Assembly (NCBI GenBank): GCA_030583885.1
Contig: CP129480.1
Location: forward strand, 1,364,001-1,428,000
From: Anaerolineales bacterium
GTDB lineage: Bacteria; Chloroflexota; Anaerolineae; Anaerolineales; Villigracilaceae
Direction: 5' to 3'
DNA length: 64,000 nucleotides
Numbering within the stretch: position 1 is the stretch's first letter; each line of letters opens with the position of its first letter. A model generated the notes under the pieces. It made no database searches and was not told the DNA's origin. It saw only the letters and a program-made list of their open reading frames with translations. Shown one piece after another: positions 43,074-53,619 of this stretch. The translations under genes were made by a program, and so were the position numbers.

Positions 43074-44873
43074 ATGACCAGAGAATATCACTATAAGTGG
43101 GTGTGGGAGTTTGAGTCCTCGGCTGAGGCGCTCTGGCCCCTTGTTTCGGATACCAACCGTTTCAACCGCGATACGGGCCTGCCTCCCATGCAGTTGCTCG
43201 GTATTCACAATGGCGTAAAACTTGTAAGGTTCAACATCCCGCTTGTGCAGATCGAATGGGAGGAGGAACCCTTCGAGTGGACGTATCCCTATCAGTTTGG
43301 GATTATGCGCCGTTACCGAAAGGGTCCTCTGGCAGAAATGCGCGTGGATTGCCGCCTGGAGCGGCTCCAGCCTGCGGGCACGCGGATTACGTATGAGGTG
43401 TGGGTGAAACCGAAAAATATCCCGGGTAGGATTGCCATTCCGCTGGGAATTGGGGTATATAGCGCGAAACGCTTCGGGGATGCTTTCAAATTATATGACC
43501 GCATCGCTTCGCGCGGCGGCTCGGTGTTGATCGTTGCCAAAGGCAGGAATCTCTCCCTCGCCGGGCATAACAAGTTCAAGGTCCTGAATGAGCGCTTGCA
43601 GGATCAAGGGGTGGATCGGCAGATTCTCAATCACCTGTATGAATACTTGCACCGCGCGGATGACCTGTCCATCCAGCGTATGAGACCGTATGCGCTGGCG
43701 GATGGCTGGGGACTGCCGCGCCGCACGGTGCTGGAATCATTTTTACGCGCCACACGGCTTGGCATGCTGGACATGTATTGGGATCTGCTCTGCCCCGAGT
43801 GCCGCGGTATTGCAGAGGATCATGCACGGCTGGGTGACATCCATTCCACCGCACATTGCAGCACCTGCCGGATAGACTTCACCGCAAACTTCGACCACAA
43901 TGTGGAAGTGATCTTCCGCCCAAATCCGTCCATCCGCGCGGTGGATGCGGCAGTGGAGTTTTGCGTCGGCAGTCCGCAGAGACGGCCGCATACCATCTTT
44001 TCATTGATGGTACCGCCGCGCGAGGAACTTCCGATTTCAACCATGTTGAACGAAGGACGTTATCATGTACGCGCCTCCGACCTGCCTGGCACACAGATGT
44101 TGCTGGCAGTGAAACATGGACCCGCGAAAATGGACTTACGGGCGAATGCCCTGGGCTGGCGTAATGATGTAATGGACATTGGGCTTGCGCCGTACATTCG
44201 CCTGATCAATGAAACCGATTCAACCCAGACTTTTCAACTGGAACGAACGACCTGGTCGGATCAGGCGGCGACGGCGGCGGACGTGACCACGTTGCAGGTG
44301 TTCCGTGACCTGTTCTCCAGCGAAGTCCTGCGTCCCGGAGAGGAGATCTCCGTGGGCTCCACCACCCTGATGTTCACTGATCTGCGTAATTCCACAAAAC
44401 TGTATCGCGAGATCGGCGATGCGCCTGCCTTCGGACGTGTGCGCGAGCATTTTGAAATATTGGAACAAGCTGTTGCAGCGGAAGGCGGGGCAATCATCAA
44501 AACCATGGGGGACGCGATCATGGCAGCCTTCCGTACCCCCGTCTCGGCGGTGCGCGCGATCTGGAATGTTCAGAAGCGGATTTCCCTGCGCGGCAACCCA
44601 CCCCTATTCATTAAAGCGGGCATTCACTATGGACCGTGTATTGTTGTCAATCTGAACGACAGACTGGATTACTTTGGTTCAACTGTGAATATTGCGGCGC
44701 GGCTGCCGGGTTTCTCATCCGGCGGCGAGACGATCCTCTCTGAGCCGATTCGCAACGATCCTGAGGTGGTTGAGTTTTTGGAGAAGAACGCCCCGCCCAA
44801 CTCCCTCTCCCGTTTTCAAGCCGAACTCCGCGGCTACGAACAGGCGATGGATTTGTGGAAGATCAAGCTGTAA
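43074..44873 (+). CDS. Class III adenylate/guanylate cyclase with SRPBCC-like N-terminal domain
   Basis: 600 aa. Residues about 1-150 resemble an SRPBCC/polyketide-cyclase fold (YKWVWEFESSAEALWPLVSDTNRFN). A middle region of about 200-400 has a zinc-knuckle pair (CPEC...CSTC) and a DUF5939-like segment. The C-terminal cyclase domain is at about 425-600: metal Asp in LMFTDLRNSTKLY, second Asp in KTMGDAIMAAF, and FGSTVNIAARL with the transition-state Asn/Arg, so it looks active. Starts at 43017 or 43074 are both possible. It shares the intergenic region with the phoB operator. Confidence 0.85.
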   Translation: MTREYHYKWVWEFESSAEALWPLVSDTNRFNRDTGLPPMQLLGIHNGVKLVRFNIPLVQIEWEEEPFEWTYPYQFGIMRRYRKGPLAEMRVDCRLERLQPAGTRITYEVWVKPKNIPGRIAIPLGIGVYSAKRFGDAFKLYDRIASRGGSVLIVAKGRNLSLAGHNKFKVLNERLQDQGVDRQILNHLYEYLHRADDLSIQRMRPYALADGWGLPRRTVLESFLRATRLGMLDMYWDLLCPECRGIAEDHARLGDIHSTAHCSTCRIDFTANFDHNVEVIFRPNPSIRAVDAAVEFCVGSPQRRPHTIFSLMVPPREELPISTMLNEGRYHVRASDLPGTQMLLAVKHGPAKMDLRANALGWRNDVMDIGLAPYIRLINETDSTQTFQLERTTWSDQAATAADVTTLQVFRDLFSSEVLRPGEEISVGSTTLMFTDLRNSTKLYREIGDAPAFGRVREHFEILEQAVAAEGGAIIKTMGDAIMAAFRTPVSAVRAIWNVQKRISLRGNPPLFIKAGIHYGPCIVVNLNDRLDYFGSTVNIAARLPGFSSGGETILSEPIRNDPEVVEFLEKNAPPNSLSRFQAELRGYEQAMDLWKIKL

Positions 44874-44880
44874 AACCGGA

Positions 44881-44910
44881 GACCGCCAGTTTTTTAACTG
44901 GCGGTCTTTT
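44881..44910. terminator. Terminator after the cyclase gene
   Basis: GACCGCCAGTT (44881-44891) and AACTGGCGGTC (44896-44906), followed by TTTT and AATTT. Confidence 0.85.
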
Positions 44911-44929
44911 AATTTGCGATTATCTTGGT

Positions 44930-45877
44930 TTACTTCGGCTTGCGTGTCAGTAATTTCCAGATGACCCAAATGATCAGAACGGGCGGCGCAAAGATGGGCA
45001 CAAGTACGATGAACAACCAGATGAGAAAATCCACGATGCCTTGATAGGCGCGGGTGACGGTTTTTGTGGCGGATTCAAAGGTTTCAGCAGGATTCCAGGG
45101 TTCCGGCTGCGGGGTGGGGGTGGGGAGGATCTCAGGCAATACAGGCTCAAAGTTGATCGTGATCGTGGAATAGGATGATCGATCCTGCAAATAGTTCATG
45201 CGTCCCTTGATCTCCTCGATCTGGCGCTCAATTTCGGAGAGCTCGGCGTTGATGCGCAGGGCTTCATCCACCGTTTTGGCATCGTCAAGGAAGGATTTGA
45301 TGCGCTCGCGCGTGGCTTCCAGGTTGATGAGCTGCGACTGTAAGTCTACATATTGATCGGTCACATCCTCGCCCGAAGCGGATTCATCCAGCACTTTGAC
45401 GGCCAGCCCGCGCAGACGGCTGAGTGTGCGCTCGAATTGCTGGACGGGCACGCCGATGGTGATGGTGGCGTACTTGTAATTCTCACCGTCGTAATAGGTT
45501 TGATACCAGATTCGTGAACTGATGATGTATCCACCGGCATCACCGACGACCTGTGTGGCGCGGTCGATGGCGTTATCCGTGCTTTCCACCAGCAGTTTGA
45601 TCTCGGCGCTTTTGATGATCATGTGCGTGGTGGAGGCGACTGTCGAATCCACCCCCGTGTTATAGACGGGTCCCACAGGCAGAGCCGCGGAAGGCTCCGA
45701 CTGCTGTTTTGCAGCGTCCTCCGCTTCTGCGGCGCTGCCCGGCATGGAATCCCCCGCTAAAAATTCAGGTGCGGCGGCGGGTTCTTCAAAAGCGGCGGGT
45801 GCGGCTCCTCCGCAGGCGCTGAGCAATAGCACGCCCAGCAGAACAGGCAAGGTAAATACGTTGAAATGTGATCTCAT
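44930..45877 (-). CDS. DUF4349 lipoprotein
   Basis: 315 aa. Lipoprotein signal ends LLLSACG. The DUF4349 domain spans about 85-265: MIIKSAEIKLLVESTDNAI, AGGYIISSR, VPVQQFERTLSRLRGLAVKVLDE, and a coiled coil at about 170-220 (SQLINLEATRERIKSFLDDA). A C-terminal membrane helix is at about 283-308. Role unknown; it probably has two membrane attachments on the outer face. The 162 bp between this gene and ribF hold no gene or clear signal. Confidence 0.88.
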   Translation of the reverse strand: MRSHFNVFTLPVLLGVLLLSACGGAAPAAFEEPAAAPEFLAGDSMPGSAAEAEDAAKQQSEPSAALPVGPVYNTGVDSTVASTTHMIIKSAEIKLLVESTDNAIDRATQVVGDAGGYIISSRIWYQTYYDGENYKYATITIGVPVQQFERTLSRLRGLAVKVLDESASGEDVTDQYVDLQSQLINLEATRERIKSFLDDAKTVDEALRINAELSEIERQIEEIKGRMNYLQDRSSYSTITINFEPVLPEILPTPTPQPEPWNPAETFESATKTVTRAYQGIVDFLIWLFIVLVPIFAPPVLIIWVIWKLLTRKPK

Positions 45878-46039
45878 TTCATCCTCCAGTTTGAATAGAA
45901 TTTCGGCGTTATGGAATAGACGAAGGAGATGATGGAATGTTCCCCAAAATCACAGCCCCCGCATCATTCCTCCGAGGGCTTAAACCTTATTCCAGAATTG
46001 CTTCGATGTTGACCGCGCCTGCACGGTCTCTCATTGCGT

Positions 46040-46963
46040 TTACCCCCTTGTCAGGATTTCGCGTGTTTGAACCACGTCCTCACCGATTTTCTGAATCAGC
46101 GCCTCCACCGATTCGAATTTCAATTCGTCCCTTAATCGGGCGACGAACTCAAGTTTCAGTTCCTCACCATAAATATCGCGGTCGAAATCCAGCAGGTAGG
46201 CTTCCACGCTCGGGATTTGTCGTTGCGGGGTGAAGGTCGGGTTGAAGCCGACGTTCGTGGCCGCCATGAAGCGTTCAGCGCCGAGCACCGCCCGGCAGGC
46301 GTAAATGCCATTTGAAGGAATCACTTTTTGTATTGGATAGTCAATGTTTGCCGTGGGGAAGTTGATCTTTTTCCCGCGGCCTTCGCCATGAATGACGATT
46401 CCCGCGAGCGGATATGGATAGCCGAGTAGTTTTGCGGCTTCGTTGACATTGCCTGTGGAGGTGAGCTTGCGGATCTCTGTGGATGAGATCACGCCGCTTT
46501 CGTCGCTGACGGCTGGCACCACCTCGACGGTGTATCCCAGTTCCGAGCCGATCTCGGTCAGACGCGCTGCGTTGCCTTCGCGTCCCCTGCCGAGGGCGAA
46601 GTCGTACCCGATCAGCAGGCGGCTGAGTCCCAGGCTCTGCTTGAGCGTTGACATATATTCATGGGCGGTGGCAGTTGACAGGTCACGTGTGAAGCGCTGC
46701 GTGATGACCACGTCCACGCCGAGCGCGGCGAGCAGTTCCGCCCGTTCGTCCGCTGTGGTCAGGCATTTGATCTCTCTGCCTGTCAGCACACTGGCGGGAT
46801 GCGGGTCAAAGGTGAGCACGACGGCCGGCGCGTTTTCTTCATGTGCGTCGCGGACGAGTTTTTGGATGATCAGACGATGCCCGCGATGGACGCCGTCAAA
46901 GACGCCGATGGTGAGCCAGGAGTTTTGCAGGGATAATGCGTCGAGGGAAAGGTAATGTTGCAT
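46040..46963 (-). CDS. ribF: Bifunctional riboflavin kinase / FAD synthetase
   Basis: 307 aa. N-terminal adenylyltransferase domain with GVFDGVHRGHR and SSTEIR; C-terminal kinase with GRGKKINFPTANI and NGIYACRAVL. Makes FMN and FAD from riboflavin. Start ATG 46963 (MQHYLSLDAL) fits the family. Last gene of the nusA-infB operon, with a repeat separating it from truB. Confidence 0.95.
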   Translation of the reverse strand: MQHYLSLDALSLQNSWLTIGVFDGVHRGHRLIIQKLVRDAHEENAPAVVLTFDPHPASVLTGREIKCLTTADERAELLAALGVDVVITQRFTRDLSTATAHEYMSTLKQSLGLSRLLIGYDFALGRGREGNAARLTEIGSELGYTVEVVPAVSDESGVISSTEIRKLTSTGNVNEAAKLLGYPYPLAGIVIHGEGRGKKINFPTANIDYPIQKVIPSNGIYACRAVLGAERFMAATNVGFNPTFTPQRQIPSVEAYLLDFDRDIYGEELKLEFVARLRDELKFESVEALIQKIGEDVVQTREILTRG

Positions 46964-46994
46964 GCTATAAAAAAGCCGCCGGTGAGGCGGCAGG

Positions 46995-47120
46995 ATATCG
47001 TTGCGAGGGCGGGTGGTCAAATAGCCGCGAAACGGCGTACCCAGATCCAACCCAAAACAATCTCCTTTATGGATGGGAGACCGCTTCGGCGGACAAAATC
47101 ACCCTGCTCGCAACGACATT
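46995..47120. repeat. Dispersed inverted repeat, CATTGCGAG family (copy 2)
   Basis: Ends ATATCGTTGCGAGGG and GCTCGCAACGACATT are inverted; the interior includes CAATCTCC...GGGAGACCGCTTCGGCGG. It separates truB from ribF within one operon. Confidence 0.65.
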
Positions 47121-47124
47121 TTAT

Positions 47125-48048
47125 TTAATCGGAAGTGAAGAAGACTTTCTTTGGCTGCCATTCGGGTGCGCCGTCTTCGCCGGTGACGAGTTCCATCAGG
47201 GCAACCAGTTCGCCCTGTGTGCTGACGCCGCGCACCTTGGTTTCTGTGGGTTCACCAACCGCTTTTACGCGGTGACCGTGACGCACACCCTCCACTTCAT
47301 CGGGGTTGAGTTCCACTGCGGGCCAGTCGGCAAGCGCTTCGGCTGCGGGGATCAAGTATTGATACCAGTTGCCGGCCGTGAAGGCCTCCTGTAATTTTCT
47401 CAGCGGCACGGAATCGCGCAGGGAGAACCTGCCGCTTTTGGTGCGCCGCAAACCGACAAGGTATGCGCCGCAGCCGAGTTTGACACCGAGGTCATTCGCA
47501 AGCGAGCGGACGTATGTTCCGGAAGAGCAATGTACGTCAATCACCACTTCGGGCGGTGTCCATTCCAGCACTTCCAGATGATGGACGGTGATCTTGCGCG
47601 GTTCGAGATCAACTTCCTCGCCTTTGCGCGCCATTTCATAGGCTTTGCGTCCCTGCACTTTGACGGCAGAATAGGGCGGGGGAGTCTGCTCGATCTCACC
47701 GACAAAGGTTTTAAGCGCTTCCTCGAATTCGGTTTCGGTGATGTTGACCGGGTCCTTCGATGGTGTGAACTTGCCTTCCCCGTCGAAGGTATCGGTTGAG
47801 CCGCCCAGGCGAATGATGGCCTGGTAGCGTTTATCCGATGCGGAAACGTATTCGCTTAACCGTACAGCCGGCCCAACAAGGATCACAAGCACGCCGGAAG
47901 CGCGTGGGTCCAGTGTGCCGGTATGTCCCGCGCGGCGCAGACCTGTGCCGTTCCTGATTGCCTGAACGACATCGTGAGATGTCATCCCGACCGGTTTATC
48001 CACAACCAACGCGCCTGATATGGCGTTTTTTATATCCTGACTGTTCAT
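47125..48048 (-). CDS. truB: tRNA pseudouridine-55 synthase
   Basis: 307 aa. Catalytic segment GHTGTLDPRASGVLVI (catalytic Asp), KRYQAIIRLGGSTDTFDGEG and a C-terminal PUA-like part. Makes pseudouridine 55 in the T loop of tRNAs. Operon order rbfA-nrnA-truB-ribF is the common one. Confidence 0.96.
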   Translation of the reverse strand: MNSQDIKNAISGALVVDKPVGMTSHDVVQAIRNGTGLRRAGHTGTLDPRASGVLVILVGPAVRLSEYVSASDKRYQAIIRLGGSTDTFDGEGKFTPSKDPVNITETEFEEALKTFVGEIEQTPPPYSAVKVQGRKAYEMARKGEEVDLEPRKITVHHLEVLEWTPPEVVIDVHCSSGTYVRSLANDLGVKLGCGAYLVGLRRTKSGRFSLRDSVPLRKLQEAFTAGNWYQYLIPAAEALADWPAVELNPDEVEGVRHGHRVKAVGEPTETKVRGVSTQGELVALMELVTGEDGAPEWQPKKVFFTSD

Positions 48049-48145
48049 CTAAAATATTCCTCCTGAATTTGATTACGGTTTAATTATGACATATTTGTCG
48101 TAATTTGCAATGGGGTACCTTGGTTCTATTATTTGCCTTTAATCC

Positions 48146-49102
48146 CTACAGATTTATAAGTTCGCGCGTCTTTTTCAGGACTTCCTTTTGGATTTCGCTC
48201 AAAGTCCCCTGGATATCCGCTCCTGCGGCTGCGGCATGCCCTCCCCCTTGAAAGTGTTTTGCAACTGGTGAGACGTCCACATCCGGTTCCAGTGCGCGCC
48301 ATGAAATTTTGACATGGTTATCCCCTTGTTCAACGAAAACTATTCCGACCTTGTTCCCATCAATGGCTGAGATCATGTTGATCAGGTCTGCATCGTCATT
48401 CCCGCCATATCCGGCGGACTTGCGGTCTGCAAGGGTCAGTGTACCCCAGACTATGCCATCCTTGCTTTTGAGGCTGGAGAGTCCGGCCCCCCAATACTTT
48501 GCGGCGGGAAATGTTTTCCGTACCAGTGCGCGCATGTATATCTCTGGCAGATCTACACCGGCTTCCATTAAATCAGCGGCCTGCCTGAGCGCTTCGGGCG
48601 TGATATTGGATGTACGGAAGCCAAGCGTGTCGGTGATGATGCCTGTCAATAATGCGGCAGCGACCGGTTGGGTGATCTTCAATCCCCATTCCGGCAGGTG
48701 GTTGGTAAGAATGGCAGCCGTGGCAACCTCCTGCGCTTCGATCAGGTTGAGAACGCCAAAATTTTCGTTGGTGATGTGATGGTCAATATTGATGTCCGGC
48801 TGGTTGAAGTTTTCGAAGGCCTTCCCCACGCGTTTGAAATCAGCGCAGTCCACGGTTATGAAAGTATCGTGATCTGCCTGCGGCTCTTTTTGGATGAGGT
48901 CGCTGCCTTCAAGGTATTTAAAAGAGGCGGGTACGCCGTCCACGAGGATCATTTGCACGGACTTGCCTGCATCACGCAGGGCTAATCCCAATCCAAGTAC
49001 TGAGCCGATGGCATCCCCGTCTGGTCGTACATGCGAAGTAATGAGGATCTTCTCCGCTTCGGCGAGTCTGTGTTTTATCTCCCCTGCAAGATGATTGTCC
49101 AC
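48146..49102 (-). CDS. nrnA: DHH-family nanoRNase / pAp phosphatase
   Basis: 318 aa. DHH motif in NIDHHITNENFG, N-terminal SHVRPDGDAIGSVLGL, and the DHHA1 motif FQGGGHAAAAGADI. Degrades short oligoribonucleotides and pAp. Sits between rbfA and truB as in Firmicutes and Chloroflexi. Confidence 0.93.
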   Translation of the reverse strand: MDNHLAGEIKHRLAEAEKILITSHVRPDGDAIGSVLGLGLALRDAGKSVQMILVDGVPASFKYLEGSDLIQKEPQADHDTFITVDCADFKRVGKAFENFNQPDINIDHHITNENFGVLNLIEAQEVATAAILTNHLPEWGLKITQPVAAALLTGIITDTLGFRTSNITPEALRQAADLMEAGVDLPEIYMRALVRKTFPAAKYWGAGLSSLKSKDGIVWGTLTLADRKSAGYGGNDDADLINMISAIDGNKVGIVFVEQGDNHVKISWRALEPDVDVSPVAKHFQGGGHAAAAGADIQGTLSEIQKEVLKKTRELINL

Positions 49103-49121
49103 TATTTGTTTTTCTCCAAGA

Positions 49122-49475
49122 TTATTTCTTTTCTCTTAATCCTGCCAGTATTTTTTCGACATGGTCTGCGTTTTCAGGCGTTGGATCCCAATGGAACCTT
49201 AGTTTGGGAAAGGCGCGCATTTCAATTCGTGAGGCCAGCGTTCGCCTGAGAAAACCGGAGGCAGATTCGAGTCCCGCGAGAACGTCAGGGGCGCGCGAAG
49301 CGCCCTCCACGGCCGAGACGTACACATCTGCGAAGGCGAGTTCCCTGTCTATTTTTACGTCGGTCACGAAGATTTGTTTCAGGCGCGGATCGCTGACCTC
49401 GCGGATGAGCATTTCCGCAAGTTCCTGTTTGACGCGGTCTGCAATGCGTTGTAATCGAATTCCTGATGGCATCAT
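49122..49475 (-). CDS. rbfA: Ribosome-binding factor A
   Basis: 117 aa. RLQRIADRVKQELAEMLIREVSDPRL at the N terminus, ELAFADVYVSAVEG, and LRFHWDPTPENADHVEKIL near the C terminus. Matures the 30S subunit. Normal size. Confidence 0.95.
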   Translation of the reverse strand: MMPSGIRLQRIADRVKQELAEMLIREVSDPRLKQIFVTDVKIDRELAFADVYVSAVEGASRAPDVLAGLESASGFLRRTLASRIEMRAFPKLRFHWDPTPENADHVEKILAGLREKK

Positions 49476-49514
49476 TAACCGGGATGGGGTGAAAGCCCCG
49501 TCCCCTTCACTCGT

Positions 49515-51287
49515 CTATTCTACTATGTAACATACCAGCATGTCGCCGGGTTGAATGTCATTGAAACTTTTGAAACCGACGCCACACTCAAAGCCCTGGC
49601 GGATTTCCCTGACGTCCTCTTTTTCATGGCGCAGGGACGAAAGATCGCCTTCATAGACAATATCCGTGCCGCGGAAGAGACGGACCTTAGCCCCGCGTTT
49701 GAGTTCACCATCGGTGACTTTGCATCCCGCAACTTTGCCAAATTTTGAAGCGGAGAATACCTGTAAGACCTGCGCGCGTCCGAGGGTCTTTTCCACAAGC
49801 TTTGGCTCGAGCATGCCCTTGAGAGCTTTCTCGATGTCCTCGGTCATGCGGTAGATGATCTCATACAGACGGATGTCCACGCCTTCCTTTTCAGCCATGC
49901 GGCGGGCATCCACATCTGCCTGGACGTTGAAGCCAATGATAATCGCTTTTGAGGCGGATGCAAGCATGACATCGTTGTTGCCGATGTTGCCCGTTTCCGC
50001 GTGCAGGATGTGCAGGCCGATCTCGCCTTCGCCAAGTTTGTTCAACTCGGTGACGATGGGGTCGAGCGAACCCTGCACATCTGCTTTGACAATCAGATTA
50101 AGCCCCTTCGCTTCGCCCGCTTGAACATTTGCGAACAGGTCTTCCAGTGAAACTTTTTTGCGTGCCTGCGCCTGGGTTTTGATGGCTTCGAGCCGTTCTG
50201 CAACAATGGCGCGCGCCTCCTTTTCCGTTTTCACAACCTGGAAAAGATCGCCGGCGGAGGGAACGTCGCTTAACCCCATGACTGCCACAGGCGTGGACGG
50301 ACCCGCTTTTTTGACCGGCTTGCCCTTGTAATCCGTAATGGCACGCAGTTTTCCATGCGCCGTGCCGGCCACGATATTGTCACCGGCTTCGAGCGTGCCG
50401 TTTTGGACAAGCAGGGTCGCCAGCACACCCTTGGATTTATCCAACTCGGCTTCGATGACCGTGCCGATCACTTTTCCATTGGGGTTGGCTTTGATCTCGT
50501 TGCTGTCCGCCACGAGAAGAATGCCTTCGAGCAAATCGTCAATGCCACGATTTTCCTTTGCGGAGACCGGGACGACCATTGTGCTGCCGCCCCAGTCGTC
50601 AGGGACGAGTTCCAGTTCGGCAAGCTGTTGTTTTACACGGTCGGGGTTTGCGTTTGGTTTGTCAACTTTGTTCAAGGCCACCAGCATGGGAACGCGCGCC
50701 GCTTTCGCATGAGCAATGGCTTCCCTCGTCTGCGGCATTACGCCATCATCCGCGGCCACAACCAGGACAACAATGTCCGCGCCTTGCGCACCGCGTGCGC
50801 GCATCTGGGTAAATGCGGCGTGGCCGGGCGTATCCAAAAAGGTGATGAGACGCCCCTTCTTTTCGACCTGATAAGCACCGATGTGCTGGGTAATGCCGCC
50901 GGCTTCGCCAGCCGCCACTTCCGTGGAACGGATCGCGTCCAAAAGGCTGGTCTTGCCATGATCCACGTGACCCAGAATCGTCACAACAGGCGGACGCCCC
51001 TTCAACTGTGCGCCATCCTCTCCTGCGATCATCTGACGCCAAAGCGGTACTTCGCCGGTTTCCTCCTTTGCGTCAACTTCATCCGCCGCCTCAAGCACAG
51101 CCTCGAATCCATACTCGGCCACCACAATCGCCGCTGTATCAAAATCCACAGTCTGATTGATGGTTGCCATCACGCCATTTGTCATCAATTTTTTGATCAG
51201 ATCAATGGGGCTTTTTTCGATCTTTTGCGCCAGGTCGCGTATCACGATATTGGCGGGCAATTCAAGTTTATTGCCATTACTGCTCAT
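49515..51287 (-). CDS. infB: Translation initiation factor IF-2 (short form)
   Basis: 590 aa. GTPase motifs [30 protein letters not shown] and [10 protein letters not shown], followed by domains II-IV. Only about 95 residues precede the G domain, so the long Ala/Lys-rich N-terminal region of many IF-2 is missing. Brings initiator tRNA to the ribosome. Ribosome site GGAGGTGG is strong. Confidence 0.97.
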   Translation of the reverse strand: MSSNGNKLELPANIVIRDLAQKIEKSPIDLIKKLMTNGVMATINQTVDFDTAAIVVAEYGFEAVLEAADEVDAKEETGEVPLWRQMIAGEDGAQLKGRPPVVTILGHVDHGKTSLLDAIRSTEVAAGEAGGITQHIGAYQVEKKGRLITFLDTPGHAAFTQMRARGAQGADIVVLVVAADDGVMPQTREAIAHAKAARVPMLVALNKVDKPNANPDRVKQQLAELELVPDDWGGSTMVVPVSAKENRGIDDLLEGILLVADSNEIKANPNGKVIGTVIEAELDKSKGVLATLLVQNGTLEAGDNIVAGTAHGKLRAITDYKGKPVKKAGPSTPVAVMGLSDVPSAGDLFQVVKTEKEARAIVAERLEAIKTQAQARKKVSLEDLFANVQAGEAKGLNLIVKADVQGSLDPIVTELNKLGEGEIGLHILHAETGNIGNNDVMLASASKAIIIGFNVQADVDARRMAEKEGVDIRLYEIIYRMTEDIEKALKGMLEPKLVEKTLGRAQVLQVFSASKFGKVAGCKVTDGELKRGAKVRLFRGTDIVYEGDLSSLRHEKEDVREIRQGFECGVGFKSFNDIQPGDMLVCYIVE

Positions 51288-51376
51288 AAGCCACCTCCTT
51301 CAAGTTTGCGGATGTTTTTAGCCAAATCCGCGATATTTCCTGGTTTCCCCAACAAGAGGCGCCTGTCTGCGAGTGG

Positions 51377-51697
51377 CTAATCGTTCACATGGCTGGACTT
51401 GTCGGGTTCTGCATCCTGCGGCAGGGTGTTCATAAAATTTTCCAATTCACTGCGGTCTTCCGCGGTGAATTCCGCTTTGAGCGCATGCGCCAAAGCTCCC
51501 CTCATGCCGCGCACCCAGCATGCGCGGCGGTCGTGCAAATAAGCCCCCCTGCCAGCCAGTTTACCGGTTGGGTCCACGCGCACCCCCTCAGCAGTGCGGA
51601 CGATCCGCAGCATTTGCCTTTTTGGCAAAACCTCACGGCATCCCACACAGGTGCGCTGGGGCACATGCTTACCACGTTGGACAGGTTTCTTCTTCAC
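51377..51697 (-). CDS. YlxR family RNA-binding/nucleoid-associated protein (DUF448)
   Basis: 106 aa. Core PQRTCVGCREVLPKRQMLRIVRT and GKLAGRGAYLHDRRACW define the family. It lies between nusA and infB as usual; the neighbouring ylxQ gene often found there is absent. Confidence 0.92.
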   Translation of the reverse strand: MKKKPVQRGKHVPQRTCVGCREVLPKRQMLRIVRTAEGVRVDPTGKLAGRGAYLHDRRACWVRGMRGALAHALKAEFTAEDRSELENFMNTLPQDAEPDKSSHVND

Positions 51698-51741
51698 CTT
51701 CGATCATCCCCCTCCTCCATTCAGGAGGAGGGATTATCAGT

Positions 51742-53619
51742 CTACCAATCCTCGCCGCCGCCCTCGTCGCCGCGTTTATGCTTTTTGCGCCCCACCACTG
51801 CGCCGAGGTCTTCGTCGAACTCCAGGGCCACACCCTTCTTCTTGACTTTCTTGCCTTTCTTCTTATCGTCGGAAGATTCATCCTCGGCGTTTGCCGGAGC
51901 CTGGAAGATTTCCGGCTTCATCTTGAACAGCTCGTCCAGCGATACGCCGTCCTTCGCATGTTCGTCATCCTCTTCTTCGACGACTTTCTTCGCTTCTTTC
52001 TTGCCCTCTGCCTGCTGCTTCTCAACCGGCATTTCTTCAGCTGGAGCGATCCCAGTCTCTGCAGGCACCTCGGCAACCACGGCGACGGGTTCCTCTTCAG
52101 CCTTTACCGGCTCTGGTTCAGGGAAGGTCAACGCTCCCAGCACTTCCTCGATGTGTTGAATTGCCTTCGAACCAATGCCGGCCAGCCCGAGCACTTTGTT
52201 GGCGTCCATCTTCATATCGAACATGAGGTTGCCGACCGTTTCATAGCCGGCTTCCGTGAGGATGTTGAAGATGTGTTCCTTGATACCGGCCTGATCGAGC
52301 GGCGTGGTGAACGCAGCCGCAGGGATCTCTGCGCGCGCGGCGGCTGTGCGTTCCTCCTCCACGCGGGCGGCTTCCTCCTTGATCTGGATCGTGCGGCGTT
52401 CCACACGGTCCACAAATTGACCGAGCAGGGTGTATTCCTCCGGGGTGATCGGGCGGCCCTCGGCTTTCTTCCCAAGGATCTCCTCGATCTGCGGCATTTG
52501 TTCCATGGCTGCAGGCAGCATGCCTGCAAGCTCTGCGTCACTCTGCAATTTGGCGAGTGAATCACCCGCCGCCTCGCTCAGTGACTTGATGTCAATGCGC
52601 CAGCCGGTCAGCTTTGCGGCAAGACGCGCGTTCTGTCCATCGCGCCCGATGGCGAGGCTTAACTGATCTTCGCCCACCACAACCGTCGCGGTGCGTGCGT
52701 TTTCATTATCGACCAGATACACACCGTTCACGCGCGCCGGGCTGATGGCTTTGGAAATATAGACGATGGGATCTGCATCCCATTGGATGATGTCGATCTT
52801 TTCGTCGTGCAGTTCCTTCACAATAGCCTGGATGCGCACGCCCTTGATGCCCACACACGCGCCCACCGGGTCGATCCCCGGCTGTGTGGCAGAGACTGCC
52901 ACCTTGGCACGTGCGCCCGGTTCGCGTGAGATCGCGCGGATCTCCACAATGCCATGATAGATTTCGGGAACTTCATTTTCCAGCAAACGGCGCAGGAAAT
53001 TGCGATGTGCGCGCGACAGGATGATCTGCGGACCGCGTGTGCCGTCCTTCACTTCCATCACCACTGCGCGGACGCGGTCGTGCAGTTTCAATCTCTCGCC
53101 GGGGATCTTCTGGTTGTTTGGCATCACGCCTTCAGCCTTCATATCCAGACCAATGGTAATGCCCTGCGCGTTGCTGGCTTGCACCAAACCTGAAACGATC
53201 TCGCCTTCCTGACGTTGGAAATATTCCATTTGATTGGAACGTTCCGCCTCACGGATGCGCTGTTGGATCACCTGACGCGCAGTCTGAGCCGCCACACGTC
53301 CGAAGTCTGCGGGTGTGGTCTCGACCACAAGCATGTCGCCGGCTTGAATCTCAGGGTTGACCTTGCGCGCCTCTTCCAAAAGCACTTCCGTACGATCATC
53401 AATGATGCTGTCCTCCACTACTTCCTTCTCGGCGTATACAGTCACAAGCCCGCTCTCGGGGTCCAGTTTTGCCTCCACGTGCTGCGCGGTGGACGCGCCC
53501 ACCGCGCGCCGGTAGGCGGATACCATCGCCGACTCTATCGCGGCAACGACAATATCCTTGGCTAATTGTTTTTCCTCCAGCACTTCGTTGAAGGCTAATG
53601 CAAAATCGTTTTTTGGCAT
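51742..53619 (-). CDS. nusA: Transcription termination/antitermination factor NusA with extended C terminus
   Basis: 625 aa. N-terminal RNAP-binding domain 1-125, S1 domain about 135-200, two KH domains about 200-345 ([40 protein letters not shown]). A helical region and a helix-hairpin-helix segment ([29 protein letters not shown]) follow at about 475-515. The last 110 residues are low complexity, acidic then Lys-rich. ATG 53619 has AGGAAG. No rimP precedes it, which is unusual for this operon. Confidence 0.94.
   Translation of the reverse strand: MPKNDFALAFNEVLEEKQLAKDIVVAAIESAMVSAYRRAVGASTAQHVEAKLDPESGLVTVYAEKEVVEDSIIDDRTEVLLEEARKVNPEIQAGDMLVVETTPADFGRVAAQTARQVIQQRIREAERSNQMEYFQRQEGEIVSGLVQASNAQGITIGLDMKAEGVMPNNQKIPGERLKLHDRVRAVVMEVKDGTRGPQIILSRAHRNFLRRLLENEVPEIYHGIVEIRAISREPGARAKVAVSATQPGIDPVGACVGIKGVRIQAIVKELHDEKIDIIQWDADPIVYISKAISPARVNGVYLVDNENARTATVVVGEDQLSLAIGRDGQNARLAAKLTGWRIDIKSLSEAAGDSLAKLQSDAELAGMLPAAMEQMPQIEEILGKKAEGRPITPEEYTLLGQFVDRVERRTIQIKEEAARVEEERTAAARAEIPAAAFTTPLDQAGIKEHIFNILTEAGYETVGNLMFDMKMDANKVLGLAGIGSKAIQHIEEVLGALTFPEPEPVKAEEEPVAVVAEVPAETGIAPAEEMPVEKQQAEGKKEAKKVVEEEDDEHAKDGVSLDELFKMKPEIFQAPANAEDESSDDKKKGKKVKKKGVALEFDEDLGAVVGRKKHKRGDEGGGEDW

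Noticed and set aside
45937..46233. 98-aa plus-strand frame between the DUF4349 gene and ribF
   Set aside because: Most of it is the antisense of the ribF 3' end, with no start signal or family pattern.
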